This document shows positions 1 through 8,986 of a stretch of DNA of 64,000 bases, in pieces. Where the stretch lies: contig NZ_JNJB01000008.1 in NCBI RefSeq assembly GCF_000701505.1, positions 310,001-374,000 of the forward strand. Direction: 5' to 3'. Under the pieces are notes generated by a model, which was not told the DNA's origin, did no database searches, and worked only from the letters and a program-made list of their open reading frames with translations. Each line of letters opens with the position of its first letter. Position 1 is the first letter of the stretch. A program made the position numbers and the translations under genes. This DNA comes from Dyadobacter crusticola DSM 16708 (GTDB lineage Bacteria > Bacteroidota > Bacteroidia > Cytophagales > Spirosomataceae).

Positions 1-1424
1 GGAGGCATTTTTTGCAGTCCGTTGGGTTTGGGCTGGGCGCATTAGGGCTGGGAACGATGCTTCATTCCTGCGGCTCTTCAACTGCAGCGGATACGCAGAT
101 GGGCGAAGCAGCGAGGGCCCGCATTCCACAGTTTGCACCCAAGGCGAAGCGTGTGATTTACATTCACATGGCCGGCGCGCCTTCGCAATTGGAGCTTTTC
201 GATTACAAACCCGAATTGCTCAAATACCACGGAAAGGATTGTCCCGCCGAATTTCTGGAAGGAAAGAAGTTTGCATTTATACAGGGTGTACCAAAAATGC
301 TCGGGCCGCAAGGTCATTTCGCACAATATGGTCAGTCTGGCGCATGGATGTCCGACTATGTCCCTTACCTGCAAACCGTGGCTGATGAGATCACATTCCT
401 CAAAGCAATGCATACCGACCAGTTCAACCACGCACCGGCGCAGCTGCTGATGCACACGGGAAGTGCGCGGCTTGGGCGGCCCAGTTTGGGCGCGTGGTCG
501 GTTTATGGATTGGGATCTGAGAATCAGAACCTGCCTGGGTTCATTGTTCTGGCTTCCGGGGGGCAGCAGCCTGACGCAGGAAAAAGTGTTTACGGGAGCG
601 GCTTTTTACCGTCGGTATACCAGGGTGTACAATGCCGGACCGGCGGAGATCCCGTTTTGTACGTAAGCGACCCAAGCGGAATGAACCGCGATATGCGCAA
701 GCAGACCATTGAAGCTATTAATGAAATTAACAAGCAGACTTACGAAGAAGTAAAAGATCCTGAAATCCTGACACGGATCAGCCAGTACGAAATGGCATTC
801 AGAATGCAGATTTCTGTGCCGGAAGTAATGGATGTTTCCAAAGAGCCGCAGTTTATACTGGATATGTACGGCGTAAAGCCCGGCGAAGGCACTTTTGCAA
901 TGAACTGCCTGCTGGCCAGGAAGCTGGTTGAAAACGATGTCCGTTTTGTGCAGCTGTTTGACTGGGGCTGGGATGGGCACGGTACTTCGAAAGATCACAA
1001 TGTAGAAGGCGGCCTGCGCCATAAATGCCGGGAATCAGACCAGCCCGTAGCTGCATTGATTAAAGATTTGAAGATGCGCGGACTTTTGGAAGAAACACTC
1101 ATTATATGGGGCGCGGAATTTGGCCGCACGCCAATGCAGGAAAATCGGAATGGATTGGTAATGCCGTTTATGGGACGAGATCACCATCTGGACGCGTTCA
1201 CGATGTGGATGGCGGGTGGCGGCGTAAAGCAAGGCTTCTCGCACGGAGAAACCGACGAGCTGGGTTATTATGGTACAAAAGGCAGGGTCCACGTTCACGA
1301 TCTGCAAGCTACTATCCTGCATTTAATGGGTTTTGACCACGAAAAATTCACCTATCCTTTTCAGGGCAGGAACTTCCGGCTTACGGATACGGAGGGAAAA
1401 GTAGTTAAAGAAGTTATCGCTTAG
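1..1424 (+). CDS. DUF1501 domain protein, 5' end cut by window edge
   Basis: The reading frame is open to the left edge: the codons before the first possible start at 12 read R-H-F-L-Q-S-V-G-F-G-L-G, which fits the tail of a twin-arginine signal (RRxFL), so the true start lies upstream. DUF1501 proteins have an alkaline-phosphatase/sulfatase-like fold and are exported; their substrates are mostly unknown. Family-like segments are WDGHGTSKDHN, the AEFGRTP motif and GRDHH near the C-terminus. In related genomes such genes usually follow a DUF1549/DUF1553 cytochrome-type gene, which would lie left of the window (inference). rhaM starts 12 bases downstream, suggesting one operon for handling a sugar. 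Family assignment is firm; function is not. Confidence 0.88.
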   Translation, partial: RHFLQSVGFGLGALGLGTMLHSCGSSTAADTQMGEAARARIPQFAPKAKRVIYIHMAGAPSQLELFDYKPELLKYHGKDCPAEFLEGKKFAFIQGVPKMLGPQGHFAQYGQSGAWMSDYVPYLQTVADEITFLKAMHTDQFNHAPAQLLMHTGSARLGRPSLGAWSVYGLGSENQNLPGFIVLASGGQQPDAGKSVYGSGFLPSVYQGVQCRTGGDPVLYVSDPSGMNRDMRKQTIEAINEINKQTYEEVKDPEILTRISQYEMAFRMQISVPEVMDVSKEPQFILDMYGVKPGEGTFAMNCLLARKLVENDVRFVQLFDWGWDGHGTSKDHNVEGGLRHKCRESDQPVAALIKDLKMRGLLEETLIIWGAEFGRTPMQENRNGLVMPFMGRDHHLDAFTMWMAGGGVKQGFSHGETDELGYYGTKGRVHVHDLQATILHLMGFDHEKFTYPFQGRNFRLTDTEGKVVKEVIA

Positions 1425-1436
1425 GTTTTTCAAATA

Positions 1437-1757
1437 ATGGAGCATACAACGATCAAGGCTTTCCGGATGCAGCTGAAACCGGGTTTTGAAAAAGAATACA
1501 AAAAGCGCCACGATGAGATCTGGCCGGAACTTACCGCGCTCCTGAAAAATGCCGGATTGTTGGAATACTATATATTTCTTGACGAAAAAACATTGGCCCT
1601 CTTCGCTTTTCAGAAGTTGAAAGAAGGTGATACAACCTCCGAACTGGCTGCATTACCGATCATGAAAAAATGGTGGGATTATATGGCAGATATAATGGAT
1701 GTAAACGAAGACAATTCTCCTCAGGTATTTGCATTGCCCGAGGTTTTCAGGCTTTAA
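1437..1757 (+). CDS. rhaM: L-rhamnose mutarotase
   Basis: A 106-residue protein of the usual length for RhaM, which interconverts alpha and beta anomers of L-rhamnose in the cytoplasm. The N-terminal half carries the family segment KRHDEIWPEL with the catalytic-type His, and the C-terminal half carries MKKWWDYMADIM and the late PEVF stretch. It follows the DUF1501 gene by 12 bases and is followed by a cytochrome/LRR membrane protein, so it probably belongs to a sugar-utilisation operon. In such Cytophagales clusters RhaM-like proteins may act on other deoxysugars; the exact substrate is inferred from family only. Confidence 0.9.
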   Translation: MEHTTIKAFRMQLKPGFEKEYKKRHDEIWPELTALLKNAGLLEYYIFLDEKTLALFAFQKLKEGDTTSELAALPIMKKWWDYMADIMDVNEDNSPQVFALPEVFRL

Positions 1758-1804
1758 TAAGCCGAATACAGGCATCATTAGGATTGATATTAAACCCTTT
1801 ATAA

Positions 1805-3298
1805 ATGCATTACATTCTACTTCAGGATTCGTCGTGGGCTACCTTCATTGGCAGGTTCCACCCGGCGATCGTCCACTTCCCTATCGGCTTTTTACTGATC
1901 GCAGCTGTCCTGGAAATTGGCCGACGCTGGGGTAAGGTCAATGTGAGCGAGGGTACCGTCGTCTTTATTCTGTTTTGGTCTGCTGTTACCGCGACAATCG
2001 CTTGCATTGCAGGTTATCTCCTATCCCTGAGTGGCGGATATGATGTGGAGTTATTGAATAACCACATGTGGAAAGGAATCGGCGTCGCCGTTTTTGCCTG
2101 GGCGGCCTGGCTCGTCAAGTCCGACCGGCTTTCCAGAGCAGTACCTTCGGGGAAAATGGTCTACCTGCCTGCGATTCTGATTGCTACAATCCTGACATTG
2201 AGTGCCGGTCACGACGGCGGTTCACTGACGCACGGAGCAGGTTACCTGACCCAATATACACCCGAACCATTCCGCGGACTAGCTGGGCTGCCTCCTATGC
2301 AGGAGAAAAGTACTGAAATCAAGCCGATTGCTGATGTACAGCAAGCTGTTGTTTACACCGATATTGTTCAACCCATTCTGGAAGCAAAATGCGTGCAATG
2401 CCACAGCGCCAGCAAAAGCAAAGGTGATTTACGAATGGACCAGCTTACATTACTTTTGAAAGGCGGAGAAGGCGGACCTGCGCTAATCGCGGGCAAAGGC
2501 GCTGAAAGTGACATGATCAGAAGATGCCTTTTACCCGAAAACGACGACGATCACATGCCGCCGAAAGGCAAGCCGCAGTTGACGACAGACCAGATCGCAT
2601 TGCTTTCCTGGTGGATCGATCAGGGTGCGTCGGCTGACAAAAAAGTATCACAGCTAACAGTCTCAGAAGCGGTAAAGCCTGCATTGGCATCGTTGGGCAA
2701 AGAGGCTCCGGCAGGCTCAGGCCAGGCGCAGGGATCTGCGGTACTTAGTTTGAAAGTACCCAAGGCAAATGAGCAGGCAATTGAAAATCTACGTAAAACC
2801 GGATTGATCGTCAACACGTTATCTCAGGACCAGAATTTACTTGAAATCAGTGCGGTGAACCTGCCTGCTTTCAGTGACAAACAAATGGAGCTGCTGCAAC
2901 CGGTAGCACAACAGATTACCTGGCTAAAATTGGGCGGCACGCAAATCACCGACGCCGCACTGCAGCAGATCGCCAAATTCCCCAATCTCAGTAAGCTGCA
3001 TCTGGAACATACGTCTGTCACCGACAAAGGTATCGCTGCATTAAAGCCGCTTTCTTATCTCGAATACGTCAATATAGTTGATACCAAAGTAGGCGATGAA
3101 GGTTTGAAAATGATTGCGGGGATGAAATCTGTTAAGTCGGTTTATGTATGGCAGTCGGCGGTGACGGATAGTGCAGTAAGCCAGGCGAGTCGTCAAAATC
3201 CTAATATCATGGTGGTAAATGGATTCAATGAAGCAGCGGTGGCGCAATTTTTAAAAGCTGGTGATTCGACCGGCAGAGAAGTAGTCAAAAAACAATAA
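1805..3298 (+). CDS. DUF2231 membrane / cytochrome c / LRR fusion protein
   Basis: A 497-residue multidomain protein. Residues about 10-160 contain four hydrophobic helices with the FHPAIVHFPIGF start typical of DUF2231. Residues 196-200 are CVQCH, a c-type haem attachment site in a planctomycete-type cytochrome domain (PSCyt1-like), with a later HMPPKGKP as possible distal ligand region. Residues about 330-470 form short leucine-rich repeats (LTDxxLxxIAKFPNLSKL-like). This implies an inner-membrane protein with a periplasmic haem and repeat domain. It is 47 bases after rhaM and one base before the next gene, so likely co-transcribed. The role is unknown; redox coupling to exported sugar oxidation is inference. 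Confidence 0.8.
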   Translation: MHYILLQDSSWATFIGRFHPAIVHFPIGFLLIAAVLEIGRRWGKVNVSEGTVVFILFWSAVTATIACIAGYLLSLSGGYDVELLNNHMWKGIGVAVFAWAAWLVKSDRLSRAVPSGKMVYLPAILIATILTLSAGHDGGSLTHGAGYLTQYTPEPFRGLAGLPPMQEKSTEIKPIADVQQAVVYTDIVQPILEAKCVQCHSASKSKGDLRMDQLTLLLKGGEGGPALIAGKGAESDMIRRCLLPENDDDHMPPKGKPQLTTDQIALLSWWIDQGASADKKVSQLTVSEAVKPALASLGKEAPAGSGQAQGSAVLSLKVPKANEQAIENLRKTGLIVNTLSQDQNLLEISAVNLPAFSDKQMELLQPVAQQITWLKLGGTQITDAALQQIAKFPNLSKLHLEHTSVTDKGIAALKPLSYLEYVNIVDTKVGDEGLKMIAGMKSVKSVYVWQSAVTDSAVSQASRQNPNIMVVNGFNEAAVAQFLKAGDSTGREVVKKQ

Positions 3299-3299
3299 T

Positions 3300-4223
3300 A
3301 TGAACCGTCGGAAATTTATGAGCAGTGCCATCGCCACAGCGGGAGTTTTAACAGGCTTTGAGGCTATCTCAGATGCAGAAAAAGCGCCTTTCCAGTTTGA
3401 CAATAAGCTTTCACTTAAAGTCTTCGGCACCAATTGGGGCTTTGTGGGGAATACCGATGCTTTTTGTGCAGCCATCAAAAAAGAAGGTTACGACGGACTG
3501 GAAATTTGGTGGCCGGGTACAAAAGAGAAGCAAAAAGAGCTTTTTACAGCTTTGAAAAAGCACAGTCTGGATGTTGGTTTTCTATGTGGATCAGCGGAAA
3601 AAGAGTATGCAGCCCATTTGGATATTTTTAAAAAGCAGATCAATGCAGCGACGACGGAGTATGAGCAAAAACCCCTTTATATCAACTGCCACAGCGGGAA
3701 GGATTTTTTTACCTACGAACAAAACAGAGCATTTATAGACCATACTACTGCTGCAGCTGCTAAAACAGGAATTCCCATTTACCATGAAACACATAGGGGT
3801 AGAATGCTTTTTGCTGCGCATATTGCAAGGGAGTTTATGGAGAAAAATCCTGAACTGAGATTGACGCTCGATATTTCGCACTGGTGTAATGTGCACGAAA
3901 GTCTGTTGCAGGATCAACAGGAAACGGTTAAACTCGCATTGTCGCGAACCGGTCACATTCACTCGCGCGTCGGACACGAAGAGGGGCCGCAGGTCAATGA
4001 TCCGCGGGCTCCCGAGTGGGAGGCAGCCTTAAAGGCGCATTTAGCGTGGTGGGATGCGGTTGTGGAACAGAAAGTAAAAAGTGGCGAAACGCTGACTGTT
4101 TTAACAGAATTCGGCCCGCCTAATTACCTGCCTACAGTCCCGTTTACGCACCAGCCTATTGCAGATCAATGGGCAATTAATGTACATATGATGCATTTAT
4201 TCAGAAAACGATACTTAAAATAG
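3300..4223 (+). CDS. sugar phosphate isomerase/epimerase family protein
   Basis: A 307-residue TIM-barrel protein of the xylose-isomerase-like (AP endonuclease 2) family. It opens MNRRKFMSS with a twin-arginine motif, pointing to export by Tat. Family features are EGYDGLEIWWPG, a central HETHRGRML, LTLDISHW and HIHSRVGHEEGPQ, which supply the His/Glu/Asp metal ligands. It begins one base after the previous stop and ends two bases before the barstar-like gene. Together with RhaM and the DUF1501 protein it suggests periplasmic conversion of a sugar or sugar acid; the substrate cannot be read from sequence. Confidence 0.82.
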   Translation: MNRRKFMSSAIATAGVLTGFEAISDAEKAPFQFDNKLSLKVFGTNWGFVGNTDAFCAAIKKEGYDGLEIWWPGTKEKQKELFTALKKHSLDVGFLCGSAEKEYAAHLDIFKKQINAATTEYEQKPLYINCHSGKDFFTYEQNRAFIDHTTAAAAKTGIPIYHETHRGRMLFAAHIAREFMEKNPELRLTLDISHWCNVHESLLQDQQETVKLALSRTGHIHSRVGHEEGPQVNDPRAPEWEAALKAHLAWWDAVVEQKVKSGETLTVLTEFGPPNYLPTVPFTHQPIADQWAINVHMMHLFRKRYLK

Positions 4224-4225
4224 TT

Positions 4226-4666
4226 ATGAAGAACACACACTTTTTACTTGCGGCCGACGAGACGGAGGTTCAAAAAGAATTTCACGCTGCGGTAATAGCG
4301 CACATCGATGGTACCAAATCTCTTTCCGTCAAAGATTTCCATACTCAGATCGCAGAGGCATTGCAGTTCCCTGACTATGAGGGTACAAGTCTGGATGATC
4401 TGGACGAAATGCTGAACGATCTTTCCTGGATCGGATCGAAGCAGATTATTATTTACATCAGCAGCTCGGCTGAGTGGCTTTCAAAAGAAAAATCGCAGGA
4501 GAAAATTCTCACGGTGATCGACATGCTCGATGCAACTGCTGAGGATTGGAAATGGCTCGACGATGAGGAAGGTGTTGATAAAAAAGAACTGCGCATCGTT
4601 TTCCAGCAGTCCGACCGCATTAATGCGCTGCTGGAAGAGCAGGAGATACCATTTGGTGTTATTTAA
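4226..4666 (+). CDS. barstar family protein
   Basis: A 146-residue cytoplasmic protein, acidic overall. The first half holds the barstar pattern: IDGTKSLSVKDFHTQIAEAL, then FPDYEGTSLDDLDEMLNDL, then the SWIGSKQIIIYI strand. Barstar binds and inhibits the RNase barnase. No barnase-type RNase gene is visible nearby, so it is an orphan here, either protecting against a foreign RNase or having another binding role. It starts two bases after the isomerase stop, so it may simply ride in that operon. The C-terminal 60 residues extend past a minimal barstar (about 90 residues). Fold call is good; function uncertain. Confidence 0.75.
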   Translation: MKNTHFLLAADETEVQKEFHAAVIAHIDGTKSLSVKDFHTQIAEALQFPDYEGTSLDDLDEMLNDLSWIGSKQIIIYISSSAEWLSKEKSQEKILTVIDMLDATAEDWKWLDDEEGVDKKELRIVFQQSDRINALLEEQEIPFGVI

Positions 4667-4693
4667 CTAATGGAGCTTATAGGGCATCAACGA

Positions 4694-5311
4694 CTACTGA
4701 TACCCATTTTCCAAAACACTCCTCCGCCACTTCGCATAACCTATCATGGCGAGTATCAGAAAGACGAAGTACAACAATGCGGTGAGGTTCAGGAATTTGT
4801 AAATGTACATGATTACATAACAAGCGTCGGCTGCTATCCAGACCAGCCAGTTTTCGAGGTATTTTCTGGCCATCATCCATTGTCCGATCAGGCTCGCGAT
4901 TGTCAATGCCGAATCAGCATAGGTGAAGCTTGCATTCGTGAACCTTTCCAGCAGGTATCCCCATGAAATGGTTGCACCAATGAAAACAAGGGCGAAAACG
5001 GGATATAACTTGCGCGGAGTAAATGTTACCTGTAATTCGTTCCGGCCGACTCCGCCGAATTTCCACATCCACCAGCCGTAAATGCTTGTAAGAAAGTAGT
5101 AGCCCTGCAACCCCATATCTGCATACAATCGTACCTGCCAGAAAACAGCTGCGTATAGAATCGCATTGATGATCCCGAAAAACCAACCAAGTACATTCTG
5201 CCGCGTGTTCAGATAAACACAGATCGCGCCAGTCACAAAGCCGAGGATTTCCAAAGGTGTGGTTACGAATATCCCAAGGGACACCATCTTGTTGAGCCAG
5301 TCGATCATCAT
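4694..5311 (-). CDS. pnuC: nicotinamide riboside/mononucleotide transporter PnuC
   Basis: A 205-residue integral membrane protein with about seven hydrophobic helices. Family segments are the N-terminal LEILGFVTGAICVYLNTRQN, then WFFGIINAILYA, and IYGWWMWKFGG, the tryptophan-rich substrate-site motif. PnuC imports nicotinamide riboside by facilitated diffusion for NAD synthesis. It is convergent with the barstar-like gene (27 bases apart) and divergent from mfd. Some Bacteroidota homologues are thiamine transporters (PnuT) under a TPP riboswitch; no TPP riboswitch core was seen upstream, which favours the NAD-precursor role. Confidence 0.88.
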   Translation of the reverse strand: MMIDWLNKMVSLGIFVTTPLEILGFVTGAICVYLNTRQNVLGWFFGIINAILYAAVFWQVRLYADMGLQGYYFLTSIYGWWMWKFGGVGRNELQVTFTPRKLYPVFALVFIGATISWGYLLERFTNASFTYADSALTIASLIGQWMMARKYLENWLVWIAADACYVIMYIYKFLNLTALLYFVFLILAMIGYAKWRRSVLENGYQ

Positions 5312-5390
5312 TATCGCATTAAAACATCTGAAAAGCTGGAAAATATGCGAATATAGGTACGAAATGCCAGGCTGTTAACGAAAGCGTAAC

Positions 5391-5420
5391 TTGTAGCTGT
5401 GACCTTTGGTCTTATTTTTG
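5391..5420 (+). promoter_or_regulatory. Bacteroidota-type promoter upstream of mfd
   Basis: TTG at 5391-5393 is followed after 19 bases by TATTTTTG at 5413-5420, matching the -33 TTTG / -7 TAnnTTTG consensus. Transcription would start near 5427, leaving a 125-base leader before mfd. I see no convincing structured element or gene in that leader. Confidence 0.55.
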
Positions 5421-5551
5421 TAGTCAAGGAATATCAGCAAACGAAATTTCCGAAGCTGGTGTTATCACTCTTGCCGGTCGGGAAAATCCCCGAAACGGCT
5501 TTTTGCGTTTAAATTCACAGTCGGCAACAGCCGCGATTAATTTGAAATTAC

Positions 5552-8500
5552 TTGGAAGTCAAGGACTTATTAACACTATACGGGGGCGACGGATACATGA
5601 ATCTGTTGATGGAGCAGATCGGTTCAAAGAGCCCGGAATCCTCCCATATCCAAATTAAAGGACTTGTTGGCAGCCTGGACGCAGTGGTATCTGCGGCAGT
5701 ACAGCAACGCAAAAAAAGTCCGGCACTCTATATATTAAGCGACCGCGATGAGGCCGCTTATTTCCAGAACGATCTACAGAACCTGCTTGGTAGCTCGGAG
5801 GTACTTTTTTACCCAACTTCCTACAAGCGGCCTTACCATTATGAGGAGGTGGACAATGCCAATGTCCTGATGCGGGGCGAAATCCTCAACAAGCTGAACA
5901 CAAGCCGGGCGACTCCCATTCAGGTAGTAACTTACCCGGAGGCGCTGTTTGAAAAAGTGATCAACAAACGATCGCTGATAGCAAATACATTTTCGGTTAA
6001 AGTCGGCGAAAAGCTGGACCCTTCGTTCCTGACCGAATTCTTGACAAGCTATGGATTTGAGATTACGGATTTCGTATTTGAGGCAGGTCAGTTTTCTGTG
6101 CGTGGAGGTATTATCGATGTTTTTTCATTCGCCAACGAACATCCGTTCCGTATCGAGCTTTTTGGCGATGAGGTTGAAAGCATTCGTTCTTTCGACCCCG
6201 ATACGCAGCTTTCCATTGAATCCTCGAAGCAGATCAACATTGTACCGGACATTCAGCAAAGGCTGTCTCACGAGACAAGAGAGTCCTTTTTAAATTTCTT
6301 TTCCGGAGAAACGACCATTTGGTTCAAAGATGCCGAGCTGACACTGGAAGTAATTGAAAAATGCTTTGAGAAAGCGGAAAAAGCATTGGAAGATGCCACA
6401 GGCGGCGGTGTTCAGATCGTTTCCAATCCGCAGGCATTATTTGAAACAAGGCGCGGGTTTCTTGCACAAGTGAAGAAGTACAAGACCGTCGAGTTTGGCC
6501 GTAAGTTTTATTTCAAAACAGAGGTTAAAATCCCCTATTCATCCAAGCCGCAGCCTTCATTTAACAAAGATTTCAAAAGGTTACTGGACGATTTGTCTGA
6601 AAACCAATCCAAAGGGTATGTCAATGTAATTGTTGCCGAACAGCCCAAGCAGCTGGACCGGCTCGAACGCATTTTCGAAGACCTTGATCCGTTTGTCAAG
6701 TTTCAGCCAATGCACATCTCGCTTCGGGAAGGGTTTGTTGACGATAATGTAAAAGTCGCCTGCTATACCGATCACCAGATTTTTGCACGCTTTCATAAAT
6801 ACCGTTTAAAGGATAAGTTCTCCAAATCGAAAGCGATTACATTAAAAGAACTCAAATCCCTTCAACCGGGCGATTTTGTTACGCACGTGGATTATGGTAT
6901 CGGCCGCTTTGCGGGCTTGGAGCGGAAAGATGTGAATGGAACGCAGCAGGAGGCAATCAGGCTGATTTACAGGGATAATGATTTGCTGTATGTAAGTGTG
7001 CATAACCTGCACAAAATCGCCAAATACACAGGCAAGGAAGGTACACCGCCAGCTATGAGCAAACTCGGCTCAGGTGAATGGGAAGCCAAAAAATCGAAGG
7101 TCAAAAAGCAGCTGAAAGATATTGCCCACGAGCTGATTGCATTGTACGCCAAGCGCAGGCAAGCTCCGGGCTTTCAATATTCGCCCGATAACTACATGCA
7201 AGCCGAGCTCGAATCTTCCTTTTTGTACGAAGATACGCCCGACCAGGCTACAGCAACTTCAAATGTGAAGGAGGATATGGAAAAAGCACATCCGATGGAC
7301 AGGCTCGTATGCGGGGATGTGGGTTTTGGTAAAACTGAAATTGCGATCCGCGCTGCATTCAAAGCCGTTTGTGACAGCAAGCAGGTTGCAGTGCTGGTAC
7401 CAACTACCATTCTGGCGATGCAGCATTATAAAACATTTAGCGAGCGTTTGTCGGATTTCCCGGCGCGGGTCGGTTATATCAATCGTTTCAAAACTCCGAA
7501 AGAGATCAAAGAGACGCTGAAAGAAGCCGAGGAAGGTAAAATCGATATTCTGATCGGAACGCACCGGATCTTGAATAAAGATGTAAAATTCAAAGATCTG
7601 GGTCTGCTGGTAATTGATGAAGAACAGAAGTTTGGTGTCAAAGCAAAAGACCGCTTAAAGGAAATGCGCGTCAATGTGGATGTGCTGACACTTACCGCAA
7701 CGCCGATTCCAAGAACGCTGCATTTCTCATTGATGGGCGCCCGCGACCTTTCTGTTATCGCAACTCCGCCGCCAAACCGGCAGCCTGTAACTACCGAAGT
7801 ACATACGTTCAGCGAAGAGTTTATCCGGGATGCGATCAGCTTTGAGGTGAACCGTGGCGGTCAGGTATTTTTTGTACACAACCGTGTCAACGATATTGAG
7901 TCAATCGCGAACATTATACTTAGGCTGGTTCCGGATGTGAGAATTGGGGTAGCGCACGGACAAATGGACGGCGACAAGCTGGAAAAAGTAATGGTAGGCT
8001 TTATCGAGGGTGAATATGATGTGCTCGTTTCAACCAACATTATAGAATCCGGGATTGATATTGCCAATGCAAATACAATCATCATCAACTCGGCGCACAT
8101 GTTCGGACTTTCGGATCTGCATCAGATGCGCGGGCGCGTAGGAAGATCAAACAGAAAAGCATTCTGCTATTTGCTTACACCAAGCGCTTCGACACTGGCC
8201 AGCGATTCCCGTAAACGTTTGCAGACACTGGAAGAATTTTCAGATCTGGGCGACGGTTTTAAGGTTGCGATGCGAGATTTGGATATACGTGGCGCGGGTA
8301 ACCTGCTGGGAGCTGAGCAAAGTGGTTTTGTAAATGATCTGGGCTACGAGCTTTACCACAAAATGCTCGATGAGGCAGTTCAGGAATTAAAAAACAACGA
8401 GTTTAAAGACCTGTTCGCAAATGCATTGGGACTGCCGAAAAAGCTGGTTCCCGATACACAGATCGAAACCGATTTTGCGACTTTAATTCCCGACGGATAT

Positions 8501-8899
8501 GTTAAAAATATTTCAGAAAGACTATCGTTATATACCCGCCTTGACAACATAGCCACCGAAGACGAACTCTCGAAATTCGAACAGGAAATACTTGACCGTT
8601 TTGGTCCGGTTCCGAAGGAAGTTCAGGATTTGCTTAAAACGGTCCGTTTGCGCTGGGAAGCAGAGACTTTGCATCTGGAAAAACTAACTTTGAAGAGCAA
8701 TACAATGAAAGGGTACTTCGTTACTTCGCAGAACGACGAATTCTTTCAGTCAGCCCGGTTCGGACAGGTGATCGATTACATTAAAAAACATCCTCAAAAG
8801 ATCTCGTTAAAGGACCAGAAAGGTAAGCTGATCCTGATCTGCGAAGATGTACAAAGTATAGATCAGGCGAGGAATGTGCTTGCGGATATGACACACTGA
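5552..8899 (+). CDS. mfd: transcription-repair coupling factor Mfd
   Basis: A 1115-residue DNA translocase that removes RNA polymerase stalled at lesions and recruits UvrA. Order: UvrB-like N-terminal region (about 1-330), RNA polymerase interaction domain (LQPGDFVTHVDYGIGRFAGL, about residue 440), RecG-like helicase core with Walker A GDVGFGKTE near residue 588 and DEEQ box near 688, TLTATPIPRTL motif III, GRVGRS motif VI, and the C-terminal TRCF domain. The start is a TTG at 5552; an in-frame stop at 5543 rules out a longer protein, and the next ATG at 5597 would remove conserved N-terminal sequence. It stands alone with its own promoter. Confidence 0.96.
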   Translation: MEVKDLLTLYGGDGYMNLLMEQIGSKSPESSHIQIKGLVGSLDAVVSAAVQQRKKSPALYILSDRDEAAYFQNDLQNLLGSSEVLFYPTSYKRPYHYEEVDNANVLMRGEILNKLNTSRATPIQVVTYPEALFEKVINKRSLIANTFSVKVGEKLDPSFLTEFLTSYGFEITDFVFEAGQFSVRGGIIDVFSFANEHPFRIELFGDEVESIRSFDPDTQLSIESSKQINIVPDIQQRLSHETRESFLNFFSGETTIWFKDAELTLEVIEKCFEKAEKALEDATGGGVQIVSNPQALFETRRGFLAQVKKYKTVEFGRKFYFKTEVKIPYSSKPQPSFNKDFKRLLDDLSENQSKGYVNVIVAEQPKQLDRLERIFEDLDPFVKFQPMHISLREGFVDDNVKVACYTDHQIFARFHKYRLKDKFSKSKAITLKELKSLQPGDFVTHVDYGIGRFAGLERKDVNGTQQEAIRLIYRDNDLLYVSVHNLHKIAKYTGKEGTPPAMSKLGSGEWEAKKSKVKKQLKDIAHELIALYAKRRQAPGFQYSPDNYMQAELESSFLYEDTPDQATATSNVKEDMEKAHPMDRLVCGDVGFGKTEIAIRAAFKAVCDSKQVAVLVPTTILAMQHYKTFSERLSDFPARVGYINRFKTPKEIKETLKEAEEGKIDILIGTHRILNKDVKFKDLGLLVIDEEQKFGVKAKDRLKEMRVNVDVLTLTATPIPRTLHFSLMGARDLSVIATPPPNRQPVTTEVHTFSEEFIRDAISFEVNRGGQVFFVHNRVNDIESIANIILRLVPDVRIGVAHGQMDGDKLEKVMVGFIEGEYDVLVSTNIIESGIDIANANTIIINSAHMFGLSDLHQMRGRVGRSNRKAFCYLLTPSASTLASDSRKRLQTLEEFSDLGDGFKVAMRDLDIRGAGNLLGAEQSGFVNDLGYELYHKMLDEAVQELKNNEFKDLFANALGLPKKLVPDTQIETDFATLIPDGYVKNISERLSLYTRLDNIATEDELSKFEQEILDRFGPVPKEVQDLLKTVRLRWEAETLHLEKLTLKSNTMKGYFVTSQNDEFFQSARFGQVIDYIKKHPQKISLKDQKGKLILICEDVQSIDQARNVLADMTH

Positions 8900-8906
8900 T
8901 TGATTT

Positions 8907-8939
8907 TTGAAAATGTTTTCGTTTCATTTCATAAATTTG
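8907..8939 (+). promoter_or_regulatory. probable promoter of gldJ
   Basis: TAAATTTG at 8932-8939 is a perfect TAnnTTTG -7 element. A TTTTTG run ending at 8909 lies 22 bases upstream, slightly wider than ideal spacing for the -33 element. Predicted start near 8946, about 40 bases before the gldJ start. Confidence 0.45.
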
Positions 8940-8986
8940 CGGTTTCGCATACTATAAAAGACCAAACTATAAAGTCACTTTAAGCA

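Noticed and set aside
5312..5400. Possible TPP riboswitch upstream of pnuC, since some Bacteroidota PnuC-like proteins are thiamine transporters
   Set aside because: None of the conserved TPP-riboswitch core sequences can be seen on the minus strand here.
5388..5510. Open frame (GTG start) upstream of mfd reading FGLIFVVKEYQQTKFPKLVL
   Set aside because: It overlaps the predicted promoter, has no family resemblance and no ATG; more likely untranslated leader.
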